Below are positions 1-7,630 of a stretch of DNA of 38,973 nucleotides, piece by piece. The stretch covers positions 1-38,973 of the forward strand of contig URNM01000006.1 in the NCBI GenBank assembly GCA_900549185.1, given 5' to 3'. Origin of the DNA: an uncultured Collinsella sp. (GTDB lineage Bacteria; Actinomycetota; Coriobacteriia; Coriobacteriales; Coriobacteriaceae). Under the pieces are notes generated by a model. That model did not search any database and was not told the DNA's origin. It worked only from the letters and a program-made list of their open reading frames with translations. The translations under genes and the position numbers were made by a program. How positions within the stretch are numbered: the first letter of the stretch is position 1; every line of letters begins with the position of its first letter.

Positions 1-776
1 GCTTTACGATCGCCGTCACGCGTGCAAACAAGCATGGCATCGACGCCTGTGATTTCGACGTCCAGCTTGCAGAGGAGCTCGAGAACCACGACCACGATAT
101 GGCCTGGCTCTACGGCAACGAAGCAGCTGCCGAGCACACGCACGAGCACGAGCACCACCATCATGAGCACGACGAGCACAGTCACTGCCACGAACATGAT
201 CATGAGGCCCACGGCCATGACCACGAGGGCCATCATCACGCCCACCACCATCACCACCGTTCTTTGGCGGACGTCACTGCTATCATCGACGGCTCGCAGC
301 TAAGCGATGGCGCCAAGCGTCGTGCGCTCGCCATCTTTACCGCGCTCGCCGCCGCCGAGGCAAAGGCCCACGGCAAAACGCCCGAGACCGTCATGTTCCA
401 CGAGGTGGGCGCCGTCGACTCCATCGTTGACATCTGCTCGGTCGCCATCTGCCTCGATGACCTGGGCATCGAGGATATTGTCGTCGAGTCGCTCTCCGAG
501 GGCCACGGCACCATCCACTGCGCCCACGGCCTTATGCCCATTCCCGTCCCCGCTGTCGTCAACCTGTGCCAGGCGGGCAATATCGCCCTCACGCCCGCAC
601 CGGTCGCCGGCGAGCTCGTGACGCCCACGGGCGCCGCCATCGTTACCGCGCTGCGCACGTCCGAACACCTGCCGGCACGCTACCACATCGAAGCCGTCGG
701 CTACGGCGCCGGCAAGCGCCCCTACGAGGGTTGCTCCGGCACGCTCCGTTGTCTACTCGTTCACGTGGATGCATAG
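1..776 (+). CDS. larC: Nickel-pincer cofactor biosynthesis protein LarC, N-terminal (LarC1) part; 5' end outside window
   Basis: LarC inserts nickel into the pyridinium-bis-thiocarboxylate mononucleotide to make the pincer cofactor of lactate racemase (known for the family). The reading frame is open from base 3. It shows a histidine-rich stretch at bases 135-257, about 24 His in 41 residues, a likely nickel-binding or storage region. Then come LarC signatures such as MFHEVGAVDSIVDI, HGLMPIPVPA and TPTGAAIVTAL, followed by GYGAGKRPY near the end. The gene stops at 776, where the LarC1 half ends in proteins of this family; the C-terminal CTP-binding LarC2 half is not in this frame and does not follow in another frame, because the TetR gene starts three bases later. 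The cognate racemase gene larA lies 1.6 kb away on the other strand. The family assignment is firm; whether this truncated form is active is unknown. Confidence 0.88.
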   Translation, partial: FTIAVTRANKHGIDACDFDVQLAEELENHDHDMAWLYGNEAAAEHTHEHEHHHHEHDEHSHCHEHDHEAHGHDHEGHHHAHHHHHRSLADVTAIIDGSQLSDGAKRRALAIFTALAAAEAKAHGKTPETVMFHEVGAVDSIVDICSVAICLDDLGIEDIVVESLSEGHGTIHCAHGLMPIPVPAVVNLCQAGNIALTPAPVAGELVTPTGAAIVTALRTSEHLPARYHIEAVGYGAGKRPYEGCSGTLRCLLVHVDA

Positions 777-778
777 CC

Positions 779-1318
779 ATGGATGCCCGCAAAGAAAAAA
801 GCCGCGCTGCCATCGTTGCAGCGTTCTCCGAGCTGCTACGCGAAGAGGATTACGGCAAGATTACCGTCGGCGACATCATCGCTCGTGCCCATGTTGGTCG
901 GGCCACATTCTACGGCCTCTTTAAGAGCAAAGACGACCTACTGTCCGAGGGCGTGAGCGACATCTGCACCCACGCCCTCGACGACGATGGCACACCGCTC
1001 GACGACCCACTCGTGCAGGTCGAGCATATCCTCAACAACCTCTGGGAGCGCCGCCAAGGCGTTCGAGCCCTCGTAGCCGGAGCCGGCTCGCGCGTCTTCG
1101 CCGACTGTCTCCGCAAGACCATCATGTCACGAGCAGCCGAAACCGTCCCCGTCGACCCCGCAGGCCCCGCCGGAACCATGGACCGAAGCTTCCTACTACA
1201 CCACATAGCCTCAAGCTTCGTAGGAATGGTCCAATGGTGGGCCTGGCACAACTTCCAAGCAGATAAGGCCGAAGTAGCCAAAGACTACCTATCAGCCATT
1301 AAGCCTCTCTTCAACTGA
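779..1318 (+). CDS. TetR/AcrR family transcriptional regulator
   Basis: A 179-residue protein. The N-terminal 55 residues form a TetR helix-turn-helix: KITVGDIIARAHVGRATFYG is the recognition region, followed by the usual LFKSKDDLL. The remainder is a ligand-binding domain with a tryptophan-rich segment (MVQWWAWHNF). The ATG at 779 lies two bases after the larC stop codon (774-776), so translation is probably coupled; the frame is open further upstream only because it overlaps larC. It is the last gene on the plus strand before the convergent larD-like and larA genes, so it may regulate the lar genes (inference). No ligand can be named. Family assignment is firm. Confidence 0.88.
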   Translation: MDARKEKSRAAIVAAFSELLREEDYGKITVGDIIARAHVGRATFYGLFKSKDDLLSEGVSDICTHALDDDGTPLDDPLVQVEHILNNLWERRQGVRALVAGAGSRVFADCLRKTIMSRAAETVPVDPAGPAGTMDRSFLLHHIASSFVGMVQWWAWHNFQADKAEVAKDYLSAIKPLFN

Positions 1319-1331
1319 GTAAACCCCTCAT

Positions 1332-1392
1332 CCCAAAGTTCCGACCTCATCTCAAAGCGCCGCCCCAACCCAAAGCACAATCCATCCCAAAG
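1332..1392. repeat. Four degenerate CWCAAAG-type short repeats
   Basis: The stretch downstream of the TetR stop contains CCCAAAG at 1332, CTCAAAG at 1351, CCCAAAG at 1369 and CCCAAAG at 1386, each in a similar context (CATC or CAAC before it) and 17-19 bases apart. It is C- and A-rich and has no open reading frame of note. Rest of the gap up to 1490 shows nothing recognisable. Function unknown. Confidence 0.3.
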
Positions 1393-1490
1393 TGTCGACA
1401 GAAGCCCAACGCCCCTACAGCAACAAGCCCCTCCCATCCAAATTCAGATATATATTGGGTTGCTTGTGCGAACGCAACAAAGACCCCGCA

Positions 1491-1615
1491 GCCGTCCGCA
1501 TGGGGTAACTTCCCAGCGCACTCCGCAGGACGCAAAAAGGCTCGCCGCACAAAGTGCGCAGCGAGCCTTTTTGCATGTCCGAGGACGCGCTGGGAAGTTA
1601 CCCCATGCGGACGGC
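1491..1615. repeat. Nested palindromic element, family A copy 1 (conserved core, unique arms)
   Basis: Outer arms 1491-1518 and 1588-1615 are a perfect 28-bp inverted repeat. Between them is a 69-base core: CACTCCGCAGGAC, an inner stem (GCAAAAAGGCTCGC with GCGAGCCTTTTTGC), a cap CGCACAAAGTGCGCA, and then ATGTCCGAGGACG. The core recurs at 4440-4510 with the loops almost identical and the stems changed but still paired. The inner stem, with A-run and T-run edges, could act as a bidirectional terminator between the convergent TetR and aquaporin genes; its right edge is 21 bases after the aquaporin stop codon. The element is seen directly; function is inferred. Confidence 0.85.
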
Positions 1616-1636
1616 GGACAACTATGTAGCCTCAGA

Positions 1637-2368
1637 CTAGAACATGCCCAAGAAACCATGCACAAACAGCGCGGCCAGAGCAGCACCGATAAACGGAGCG
1701 ATGCCAGGAACGAGCAGGCCGTACTTCCAGTTGTTGTCAGCCTTGTTCTTGATCGGCAGCACCTGATAGGCCATGCGAGGACCAAGGTCACGAGCCTGGT
1801 TCATGGCGAATCCGGTGATGCCGCCCATGCCCATGCCAACAGCCCAAACGATCAGACCGACGCAGATAGCGAGCATCAAAACGTTCTCGCCGGCGCGGCT
1901 AGCGGCAGCAAGGATGGCGCTGATGAACACAAAGGTGCAGATAGCCTCGCAGAAGAAGTTACGAGCATAGTTGGCGCCCTCGGTGGTGGGGTTGGTCGAG
2001 AAGATGTTGCGCTGGGCAATGGGGTCGACGACGCCCTCGGAAGCCTTGAACTCATCGGCATACATCAACCACGCGATCACGGCGCCTACAAAGCCGCCGA
2101 GCATATCGGCAATCATGAAGGGGATGCAGCTGCTCCACGGCACCAGACCGACGATGCACTGGGCAAGCACCATGGCGGGGTTCATGCACACGGCGCCGCC
2201 AAAGACAAACAGGCAGACCGAGATGCCAAAAGACCAAGTGGTGATGGCAAACATGTGGCCGGAGCCCTGATACTTGGTGCCCTTGAGCACGGTATCGCAG
2301 TGCACGCCCACGCCAAAGATGATCATGAGGGCCGTTGCGCCGAATTCGCAGAGGAGTTTGGTAAGCAT
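1637..2368 (-). CDS. Aquaglyceroporin (MIP family), LarD/GlpF-like
   Basis: A 243-residue membrane channel with six hydrophobic helices and the two half-helix signatures of the MIP family. The first is GGAVCMNPAMV. The second reads GGITGFAMNQARDLGP, where GlpF has FAMNPARD, so Pro is replaced by Gln. GlpF-type proteins conduct glycerol; in Lactobacillus plantarum the aquaglyceroporin LarD, encoded with the lactate racemase genes, transports lactic acid. The gene follows larA on the same strand with 49 bases between them, so lactate transport is the best guess, and glycerol the alternative. The ATG at 2368 has GATAAGG about five bases upstream. Confidence 0.87.
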   Translation of the reverse strand: MLTKLLCEFGATALMIIFGVGVHCDTVLKGTKYQGSGHMFAITTWSFGISVCLFVFGGAVCMNPAMVLAQCIVGLVPWSSCIPFMIADMLGGFVGAVIAWLMYADEFKASEGVVDPIAQRNIFSTNPTTEGANYARNFFCEAICTFVFISAILAAASRAGENVLMLAICVGLIVWAVGMGMGGITGFAMNQARDLGPRMAYQVLPIKNKADNNWKYGLLVPGIAPFIGAALAALFVHGFLGMF

Positions 2369-2417
2369 AAAACCTTATCTTTCTTGTCGGTTATAAACGA
2401 TTCGTTTAGGCCGCGTA

Positions 2418-3695
2418 CTAGTGCTGCGCGACGACAACGCCCAGGCCATCGGGAATGACGGCCACCTTGGCATCGGCACCCTTCATCTCAAAGGCGAGCT
2501 TGAGCGCCTCATCGAGGGTGTTGACCGGCGTCATGTGCATATCCTTGATCATCTGGTGATCGCACAGGTCGGTGACCATGATCACAGGGTGATGCGCCAG
2601 GATGCGGGCAAAGATCTGGCTCGTCCACTGGTCGGGCAGGGTCTCGTCCTTGGGACGATCGATGCAGGCACGCTCAAACTCTGCCGGATCGTTGTCGGCG
2701 ATGTTGTGATAGAAGCCCTCGCCACCGTGACCGTCAGCGCAACCGGCAACGTCGATGATCACACCGCCCTCGGGAAGCGTGGCCTCGGCAGAGCACATGC
2801 CCTTCACGGCCTGGTAGATGTTCTGATCGAGCGGGTAACCGCCGTTGGTGGTGATGGCAATCTCGCACTCGACGGGCTCAACGCCGGCAAGGCTCTTCAC
2901 GAACTCGCAGCCAGCCTCGTGCGCCTTATGGATATCGCCGGCAAAAGAACCGATGACCTCGTGCTTGCCGTTGAGCACCACGTTAAGCACAAAGGCAAGG
3001 TGAGCCATCTCGGCGGCGGCAAACATGTCCTCGCTCACGTGGTTGTGGCACAGGTTGCCGGCACGCGAGTGGGAATCATTCACAAACTGACCGTTGTGGT
3101 TGTACATGATGGTCTTGTAGCTGGCGACGCCAGGCAGGACGGACTTGCGGCTACCAGAGAAACCGGCAAAGAAATGCGGCTCAATGAAGCCCTCGGCAAG
3201 CAGCAGATCGCAATCGGCGGCAATCTTGTTGATGATGCACTCGCCACCAGAAGGCAGGGTGCCGATCTTTTTCATCATGCTGTCGTCAGTCGCGACGTGC
3301 ATAACGATTTCCTCGTTGGCAACAATCTCCTCGCCATACTTGTTGACGAGTTCCTCGTGCGTCGACGGACGGTGCATACCCGTAGCAACCAAAATACGCA
3401 CTCGAGCCTCGGGCGCAGCGGAATGGATGTGATGCAGCAGAATAGGCATCGTCACACGCGAGGGAACGGGGCGCGTATGATCGGAGCTAATAATGACGAT
3501 ATCCTTCTTGCCAGCACAAAGCTCCTCGAGCGAAGGCGAACCATAAGGGTTGGCAAGCGACTCCTCCACCAGCTCTTCCTGCGATTTTGTAGTTTTAAAC
3601 TCGTTTTGATGACCTTCCATCACACCCGCGAAATTCTTATCCTCGAGCTCCAGATGCAACGTCTTGTGGTCAAACGGTAGTTCACATTCAAACAA
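2418..3695 (-). CDS. larA: Nickel-dependent lactate racemase LarA
   Basis: Interconverts D- and L-lactate (family function) using the nickel-pincer cofactor covalently held by a lysine. I choose the TTG at 3695, nine bases after AAGGAAGAGGG; counted from there the protein has 425 residues and its key residues fall exactly at the published L. plantarum LarA positions: Asp72 and Arg75 in SSDHTRP, His108 in ATGMHR, His174 in IEPHFFAG, Lys184 in SGSRKS and His200 in YNHNGQ. An in-frame TTG at 3719 would overlap the ribosome binding site. The larD-like aquaporin follows and larC lies at the window start, so this is a lar locus; larB and larE are not in the window. All catalytic residues are intact. 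Members of the wider family racemise other 2-hydroxy acids, so lactate is likely rather than proven. Confidence 0.93.
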   Translation of the reverse strand: MFECELPFDHKTLHLELEDKNFAGVMEGHQNEFKTTKSQEELVEESLANPYGSPSLEELCAGKKDIVIISSDHTRPVPSRVTMPILLHHIHSAAPEARVRILVATGMHRPSTHEELVNKYGEEIVANEEIVMHVATDDSMMKKIGTLPSGGECIINKIAADCDLLLAEGFIEPHFFAGFSGSRKSVLPGVASYKTIMYNHNGQFVNDSHSRAGNLCHNHVSEDMFAAAEMAHLAFVLNVVLNGKHEVIGSFAGDIHKAHEAGCEFVKSLAGVEPVECEIAITTNGGYPLDQNIYQAVKGMCSAEATLPEGGVIIDVAGCADGHGGEGFYHNIADNDPAEFERACIDRPKDETLPDQWTSQIFARILAHHPVIMVTDLCDHQMIKDMHMTPVNTLDEALKLAFEMKGADAKVAVIPDGLGVVVAQH

Positions 3696-3812
3696 TGACG
3701 AGCGCCCTCTTCCTTTCAACTAACACACTAGATAAACCGTTGGAAGGATACGCCGCCCACCGAAAAACATCACCGTCCACCGACTCATTAACACAACGTT
3801 CATATTTGACCC

Positions 3813-3851
3813 ACAACAAAACGACCGCGGTCCCAAAGGGGACCGCGGTCG
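3813..3851 (-). terminator. Terminator-like hairpin in the larA upstream region
   Basis: CGACCGCGGTCCC (3822-3834) pairs perfectly with 3839-3851 over a four-base loop; on the minus strand it is followed by GTTTTGTTG. It lies about 120 bases before the larA start and points towards larA. It either ends a short upstream transcript or works as an attenuator in a larA leader. Confidence 0.6.
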
Positions 3852-4411
3852 CCTGTCAAAGACACTATAGACAGGATGATTTACGCAGCGCCGAGGCAAA
3901 CATCTAGCCCGAGACGTACGCACGTAAGCCATTTTGCATAAATGCGTTAATTAGTTGCATATAATGGCGCATGGATTTCTAGCCGTAACAGGGTAGTACC
4001 CTCCGGAGCGTGCATTTTTGCGAGTATTCAGCATCGCGGGATAAGATTTTGGTGCCAAAGGTCTTTCAAAAGGTAGATAGTCCTCATGACTCGACCCATC
4101 TGGATAGCATGCGGCGAGAAACCAGCCATATATGAACATCGCCAAAGCTCAATCGTCGTGCAAAAGCATCAACAGGGGCCGCGAACGTCACCCATAGCCT
4201 TATGCACCAATCTTTGGCTGCTAAAAACTCCGTTTTTTGCACGTCGTCCCAAACACCACCCTCACCCAGCGGCTGATCCGCCGTAAACCGAGGACGAAAG
4301 GACCCGATGGGTTTCCCCCTGAATGCATTCCGCAGCACGAAGCCCTTTCCAAACGCGCGAAGCGCGCCATTATCCCCCCCAGCAGTAATCCGCCGATGAC
4401 CGGACATCGCA
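3852..4411. other. 560-bp stretch without a convincing gene
   Basis: A plus-strand TATAAT lies at 3960-3965, with TTGCAT 20 bases upstream, which is long for a standard promoter. On the minus strand a 62-codon frame from the ATG at about 4139 to 3951 has ordinary-looking composition but no clear ribosome binding site and AT-rich codons unlike its neighbours; I do not call it a gene. A longer minus-strand frame (4440 to 4084) runs into the palindromic element at 4412-4538 and is probably chance. I recognise no riboswitch here. Confidence 0.3.
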
Positions 4412-4538
4412 GGGCCCGCCATTAGTTTACTTTCAGGCACACTCCGCAGGACGCAAGAAGCCCTCGCCGCACGAAGTGCGCAGCGAGGGCTTCTTGCATG
4501 TCCGAGGACGTGCCTGAAAGTAAACTAATGGCGGGCCC
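4412..4538. repeat. Nested palindromic element, family A copy 2
   Basis: Outer arms 4412-4439 and 4511-4538 form a perfect 28-bp inverted repeat unrelated to the arms at 1491-1615. The 71-base core (4440-4510) has the same CACTCCGCAGGAC, CGCACGAAGTGCGCA and ATGTCCGAGGACG blocks as copy 1. The inner stem is GCAAGAAGCCCTCGC with GCGAGGGCTTCTTGC, differing from copy 1 on both sides so that pairing is kept. It lies 21 bases after the ppc stop codon, matching the position of copy 1 after the aquaporin gene. Confidence 0.85.
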
Positions 4539-4559
4539 GGACGACTACAGGGCTATCGA

Positions 4560-7385
4560 TTACCCCGTGTTCTGCAATCCTGCCGAGACGCCGGTCACAG
4601 TCGAAAGAATCAGGCTCATGTACTCGGCCTTCTTCTCCTCGGCCATCTCGTCCTGGTTCATACGTACCTCGCGAAGTGCGCGGACCTGGGCGATAGACAG
4701 GGCGTCGACGTAGGGGTTGCGCACGCGAACGGCGCAGCCGAGCACGCGGCGGCGCTGCAGCGGCCACTCGTCACCGACGATGGCAAGGACCCACTTACGC
4801 GTGAGCTGCATCTCGGTAAAGACCTTCTTGGACAGATCCTGGCGATCGCCCAGGTGCAGATACATCTTGGCGATGCGCTGGTCGGTCTTGGCGATCGACA
4901 TCTCGATGTTGTCGATAAAGGTGCGGAAGAACGGCCACTCCTGGTAGGCAGCCTTGAGCTGGTCAAGATCGCCCAACTGCTCGCAGGCGGTGCCCAGGCC
5001 GTACCAAGCGGCAAGATTGATGCGCGCCTGGCTCCAGCTGAAGATCCATGGAATGGTACGCAGGTCGTCGAGCGACTTGGCACCCAGGCCGCGCTTGGCG
5101 GGACGCGAGCCAATCGGCAGCAGACCGACCTCGGTCAGCGGCGTCACGGTCGAGAACCACGGTGTAAAGTCCTCGGTGTTCAGCAGGTCCAGATAGCGCT
5201 CGTGGCTTGCAGCGTTGAGCTTCTCGGCCATATCCCAGAACTTCTGCGTGGTCTCGGTGTTGGTCTTCTCGACACTCGGGGCCGACTGCAAAAGCGTTGC
5301 GGCGGCAACGGACTCAACATGACGCTGAGCCAGCGTGCGGTTGCCGTAACGGGCAAAGATGACCTCGCCCTGCTCGGTGAGCTTAAAGAAGCAGTTGACC
5401 GAACCCTTGGGCTGCGCCAGCACGGCCTTGTTGGCCGGACCGCCGCCACGGCCCACGGCACCGCCGCGACCGTGCATGAGCACCAGGTCGATATCGTTCT
5501 TCTCGGCCCACTTGGCGATGCGCTCCTGCGCGGAGTGCAGCGCGAGCATGGCCGTGGTAGGACCGGCATCCTTGGAGGAGTCGGAATAGCCCAGCATGAC
5601 CTCCATGCGGCGGTTGGTCTGGGCAAGGCGCTTCTGCACCACGGGCAGCGTGAGCATCTGGTCGAGCACGTCGACGCAGCCCTCGAGGTCCTCGAGCTGC
5701 TCGAACAGCGGGATCACGTCGAGCTCGGGAACATCCTCCTCGTGTGCAAAGGACAGGTGAGCAAGCTCAAAGACGTCGGCCACATGCTGGGCGCTCTTGG
5801 TAAACGAGATGATGTAGCGGTGCGCCATCTTCTTGCCGTAGCGTTTTTGGATGGAGCCGATAGCGCGGAAGGTGTCGATGACCTCGCGCGTCATGGGCTG
5901 CAGATCGCCATGGATACCATTCTCGTGGATATCCTTGAGGGCACGGGCATGCACCACGGAGTGCTGACGGAACTCCATCTCGACCATATGGAAGCCGAAG
6001 GACTCGACCTGCCAGATGATGGTCTGCACCGGACCGTAGGCGGCACGGACGGCACCGCAGGCAGCCAGCGAACGCTGGACGACGCGCAAGTCCTCCAGGA
6101 ACTCATCGGCGCTGTGGTACATGGTGTCGGTGATGCGGCGCACGGTGGCGTTCAGGCGGTCGGCCATGACGAGCATGACGGCGCGATGCGGCTCGTGCTC
6201 GGAGATCAGCTCGGCGCGGGCCGTGTACCGAGGGCTCATCTCGACCTGATGGTTCCACAGGTTAATGAGCTCGGCAGAAGGCTTGCTGTAGGTGGCCTCG
6301 AGCGTGAGGTTGCGGCCGATGCGGCGGCACTTGTCCTCGAGCTTGAGCACCATGTGCGTAAAGTACTTGGCAGCGACCTCACGGCTCACCTTAGCGGTGA
6401 CGTTGGGGTTGCCGTCGCGGTCGGAACCGATCCAGCTGCCGGGATGGAAGAACGCCGGGCACAGCGGCGGCACGGTACCGGCCTTGTCGCCCAGCACCCA
6501 ATCGTCAAAACGACGATAGATGACGGGGATAACGTCGAACAGCGTGTTATCGAAGATGTCGATGATGGTATCGGCTTCCTCGACCGGCGTGGGCTTCTTG
6601 AGCGCGATGGGGCTCGTACGCACCAGGGCGTCGATCTCCTGCAGCATATGGCGCTCGTTCTCCACCAGGTCGGAGCCGCCCAGACGCGGACGCTCCTCCA
6701 GCAGGTTGGAGATACGGCGAATCTTGCCCTCGACGGCCTTACGACGGGCCTCGGTGGGATGTGCGGTAAAGACAGGGTGGAACTCGAGCTTGTCGAGCAG
6801 CTCGTTGGCGCCCTCGACACCCATCTCGTCTACCAGCTGGTGATAGGCGACGGTGAGTTCGTTAGCGGGATCGACCTCGGTATCGGTCGATGCGCCGGCC
6901 TCGCGCTCGCGCAGCTGCGCCACACGGTAGTTCTCCTCCGACAGGTTTGCCAGATGGAAGAAGCTCGTAAAGGCGCGGACAATGACCTGTTGCTTATCGA
7001 GCGGCAGGCTGTCGATCAGATCGACGACTTCGCGAAACGCCACGGCGGTGGGCTCGTCGGCAGTGGGCACGCCCTGCTCGTCAACGGACTCGTCGGCAGC
7101 GCGGCTACCGGGGTTGCCAGCATTGGCCACAATCTCGGCTGTCAAAATCTTGTCGAACAGGTCCGCGATCTCGGGATCATACTCGCTAAGCACGCGGCGC
7201 TCCAGGCGCAGGAACAGCGCCAGATTATCGCGCAGCTCCTCGGGGATCTCGATCTCGGCGAGACGCTCCCTGGACTCGGCATTCGAGCCGATTCGGTTAA
7301 CGAGGCGGTTGACCACGGCAGCGACACGCGCCGCGGCTTCGGGTACAGACTGGTTGCTTAGGTTCTCAGCCACGTTTCCTCCCAT
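4560..7385 (-). CDS. ppc: Phosphoenolpyruvate carboxylase
   Basis: Carboxylates phosphoenolpyruvate with bicarbonate to oxaloacetate, the anaplerotic entry to succinate and aspartate in this kind of fermenter. At 941 residues it has the normal bacterial length. Visible signatures are FTAHPTEARR with the catalytic His, SDRDGNPNVT, LGYSDSSKDAG, the mobile loop HGRGGAVGRGGGP, and the C-terminal QNTG that matches the typical RNTG end. The N-terminal 130 residues carry an acidic insertion. Start is uncertain: ATG 7385 directly abuts AAGGAGGA, whereas an in-frame GTG at 7373 has GGGAGG four bases upstream. A good minus-strand -10 lies at 7418-7423. It appears monocistronic, followed by the palindromic element at 4412-4538. 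Confidence 0.96.
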   Translation of the reverse strand: MGGNVAENLSNQSVPEAAARVAAVVNRLVNRIGSNAESRERLAEIEIPEELRDNLALFLRLERRVLSEYDPEIADLFDKILTAEIVANAGNPGSRAADESVDEQGVPTADEPTAVAFREVVDLIDSLPLDKQQVIVRAFTSFFHLANLSEENYRVAQLREREAGASTDTEVDPANELTVAYHQLVDEMGVEGANELLDKLEFHPVFTAHPTEARRKAVEGKIRRISNLLEERPRLGGSDLVENERHMLQEIDALVRTSPIALKKPTPVEEADTIIDIFDNTLFDVIPVIYRRFDDWVLGDKAGTVPPLCPAFFHPGSWIGSDRDGNPNVTAKVSREVAAKYFTHMVLKLEDKCRRIGRNLTLEATYSKPSAELINLWNHQVEMSPRYTARAELISEHEPHRAVMLVMADRLNATVRRITDTMYHSADEFLEDLRVVQRSLAACGAVRAAYGPVQTIIWQVESFGFHMVEMEFRQHSVVHARALKDIHENGIHGDLQPMTREVIDTFRAIGSIQKRYGKKMAHRYIISFTKSAQHVADVFELAHLSFAHEEDVPELDVIPLFEQLEDLEGCVDVLDQMLTLPVVQKRLAQTNRRMEVMLGYSDSSKDAGPTTAMLALHSAQERIAKWAEKNDIDLVLMHGRGGAVGRGGGPANKAVLAQPKGSVNCFFKLTEQGEVIFARYGNRTLAQRHVESVAAATLLQSAPSVEKTNTETTQKFWDMAEKLNAASHERYLDLLNTEDFTPWFSTVTPLTEVGLLPIGSRPAKRGLGAKSLDDLRTIPWIFSWSQARINLAAWYGLGTACEQLGDLDQLKAAYQEWPFFRTFIDNIEMSIAKTDQRIAKMYLHLGDRQDLSKKVFTEMQLTRKWVLAIVGDEWPLQRRRVLGCAVRVRNPYVDALSIAQVRALREVRMNQDEMAEEKKAEYMSLILSTVTGVSAGLQNTG

Positions 7386-7417
7386 TCCTCCTTCTATGCA
7401 CGTAACATGCGGTATTT

Positions 7418-7446
7418 ATTATAGGCACTCGGCAAAAACTTTCGAA
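7418..7446 (-). promoter_or_regulatory. Probable ppc promoter
   Basis: On the minus strand TATAAT (7418-7423) is preceded after 17 bases by TTCGAA, a poor -35 box. It lies about 35 bases upstream of the ppc start and is the only consensus -10 in the gap. Confidence 0.5.
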
Positions 7447-7532
7447 GCTGATTGCGCTTTACCACACAAAAGTATTTTCTGCATTGCAAGGCTTTTTGCC
7501 CCAAATGGTCGTATTTCTCGGTGGGCGGCATA

Positions 7533-7575
7533 TGCAAACGGGGGCATTCCGCATAAATGCGAAACACCCCCGTAA
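7533..7575 (-). terminator. Terminator downstream of hisS
   Basis: On the minus strand ACGGGGGTGTTTCGCA pairs, with one or two mismatches, with TGCGGAATGCCCCCGT over a TTTA loop and is followed by a short T-run. It lies about 55 bases after the hisS stop codon. Confidence 0.6.
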
Positions 7576-7630
7576 CAATTACTCTCCATGAGCAGGGCAC
7601 GTTAGCAGGCCCGCAGCTCAAAAAGATACG

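Noticed and set aside
760..800. Programmed frameshift joining larC1 to a larC2 part, as in L. plantarum
   Set aside because: Alternative frames after the larC stop encode the TetR protein, not a LarC2 domain.
1460..2458. Plus-strand frame of 332 codons across the palindrome and the aquaporin gene
   Set aside because: It runs through the nested palindrome and opposite the aquaporin gene and resembles no protein.
3696..4411. Nickel/cobalt or other known riboswitch upstream of larA
   Set aside because: I looked for the conserved junction sequences and found none; only one terminator-like hairpin is supportable.
4854..7361. Plus-strand open frame of 835 codons opposite ppc
   Set aside because: It mirrors the ppc frame in GC-rich DNA; it has no family motif, while the minus strand has all PEP carboxylase signatures.
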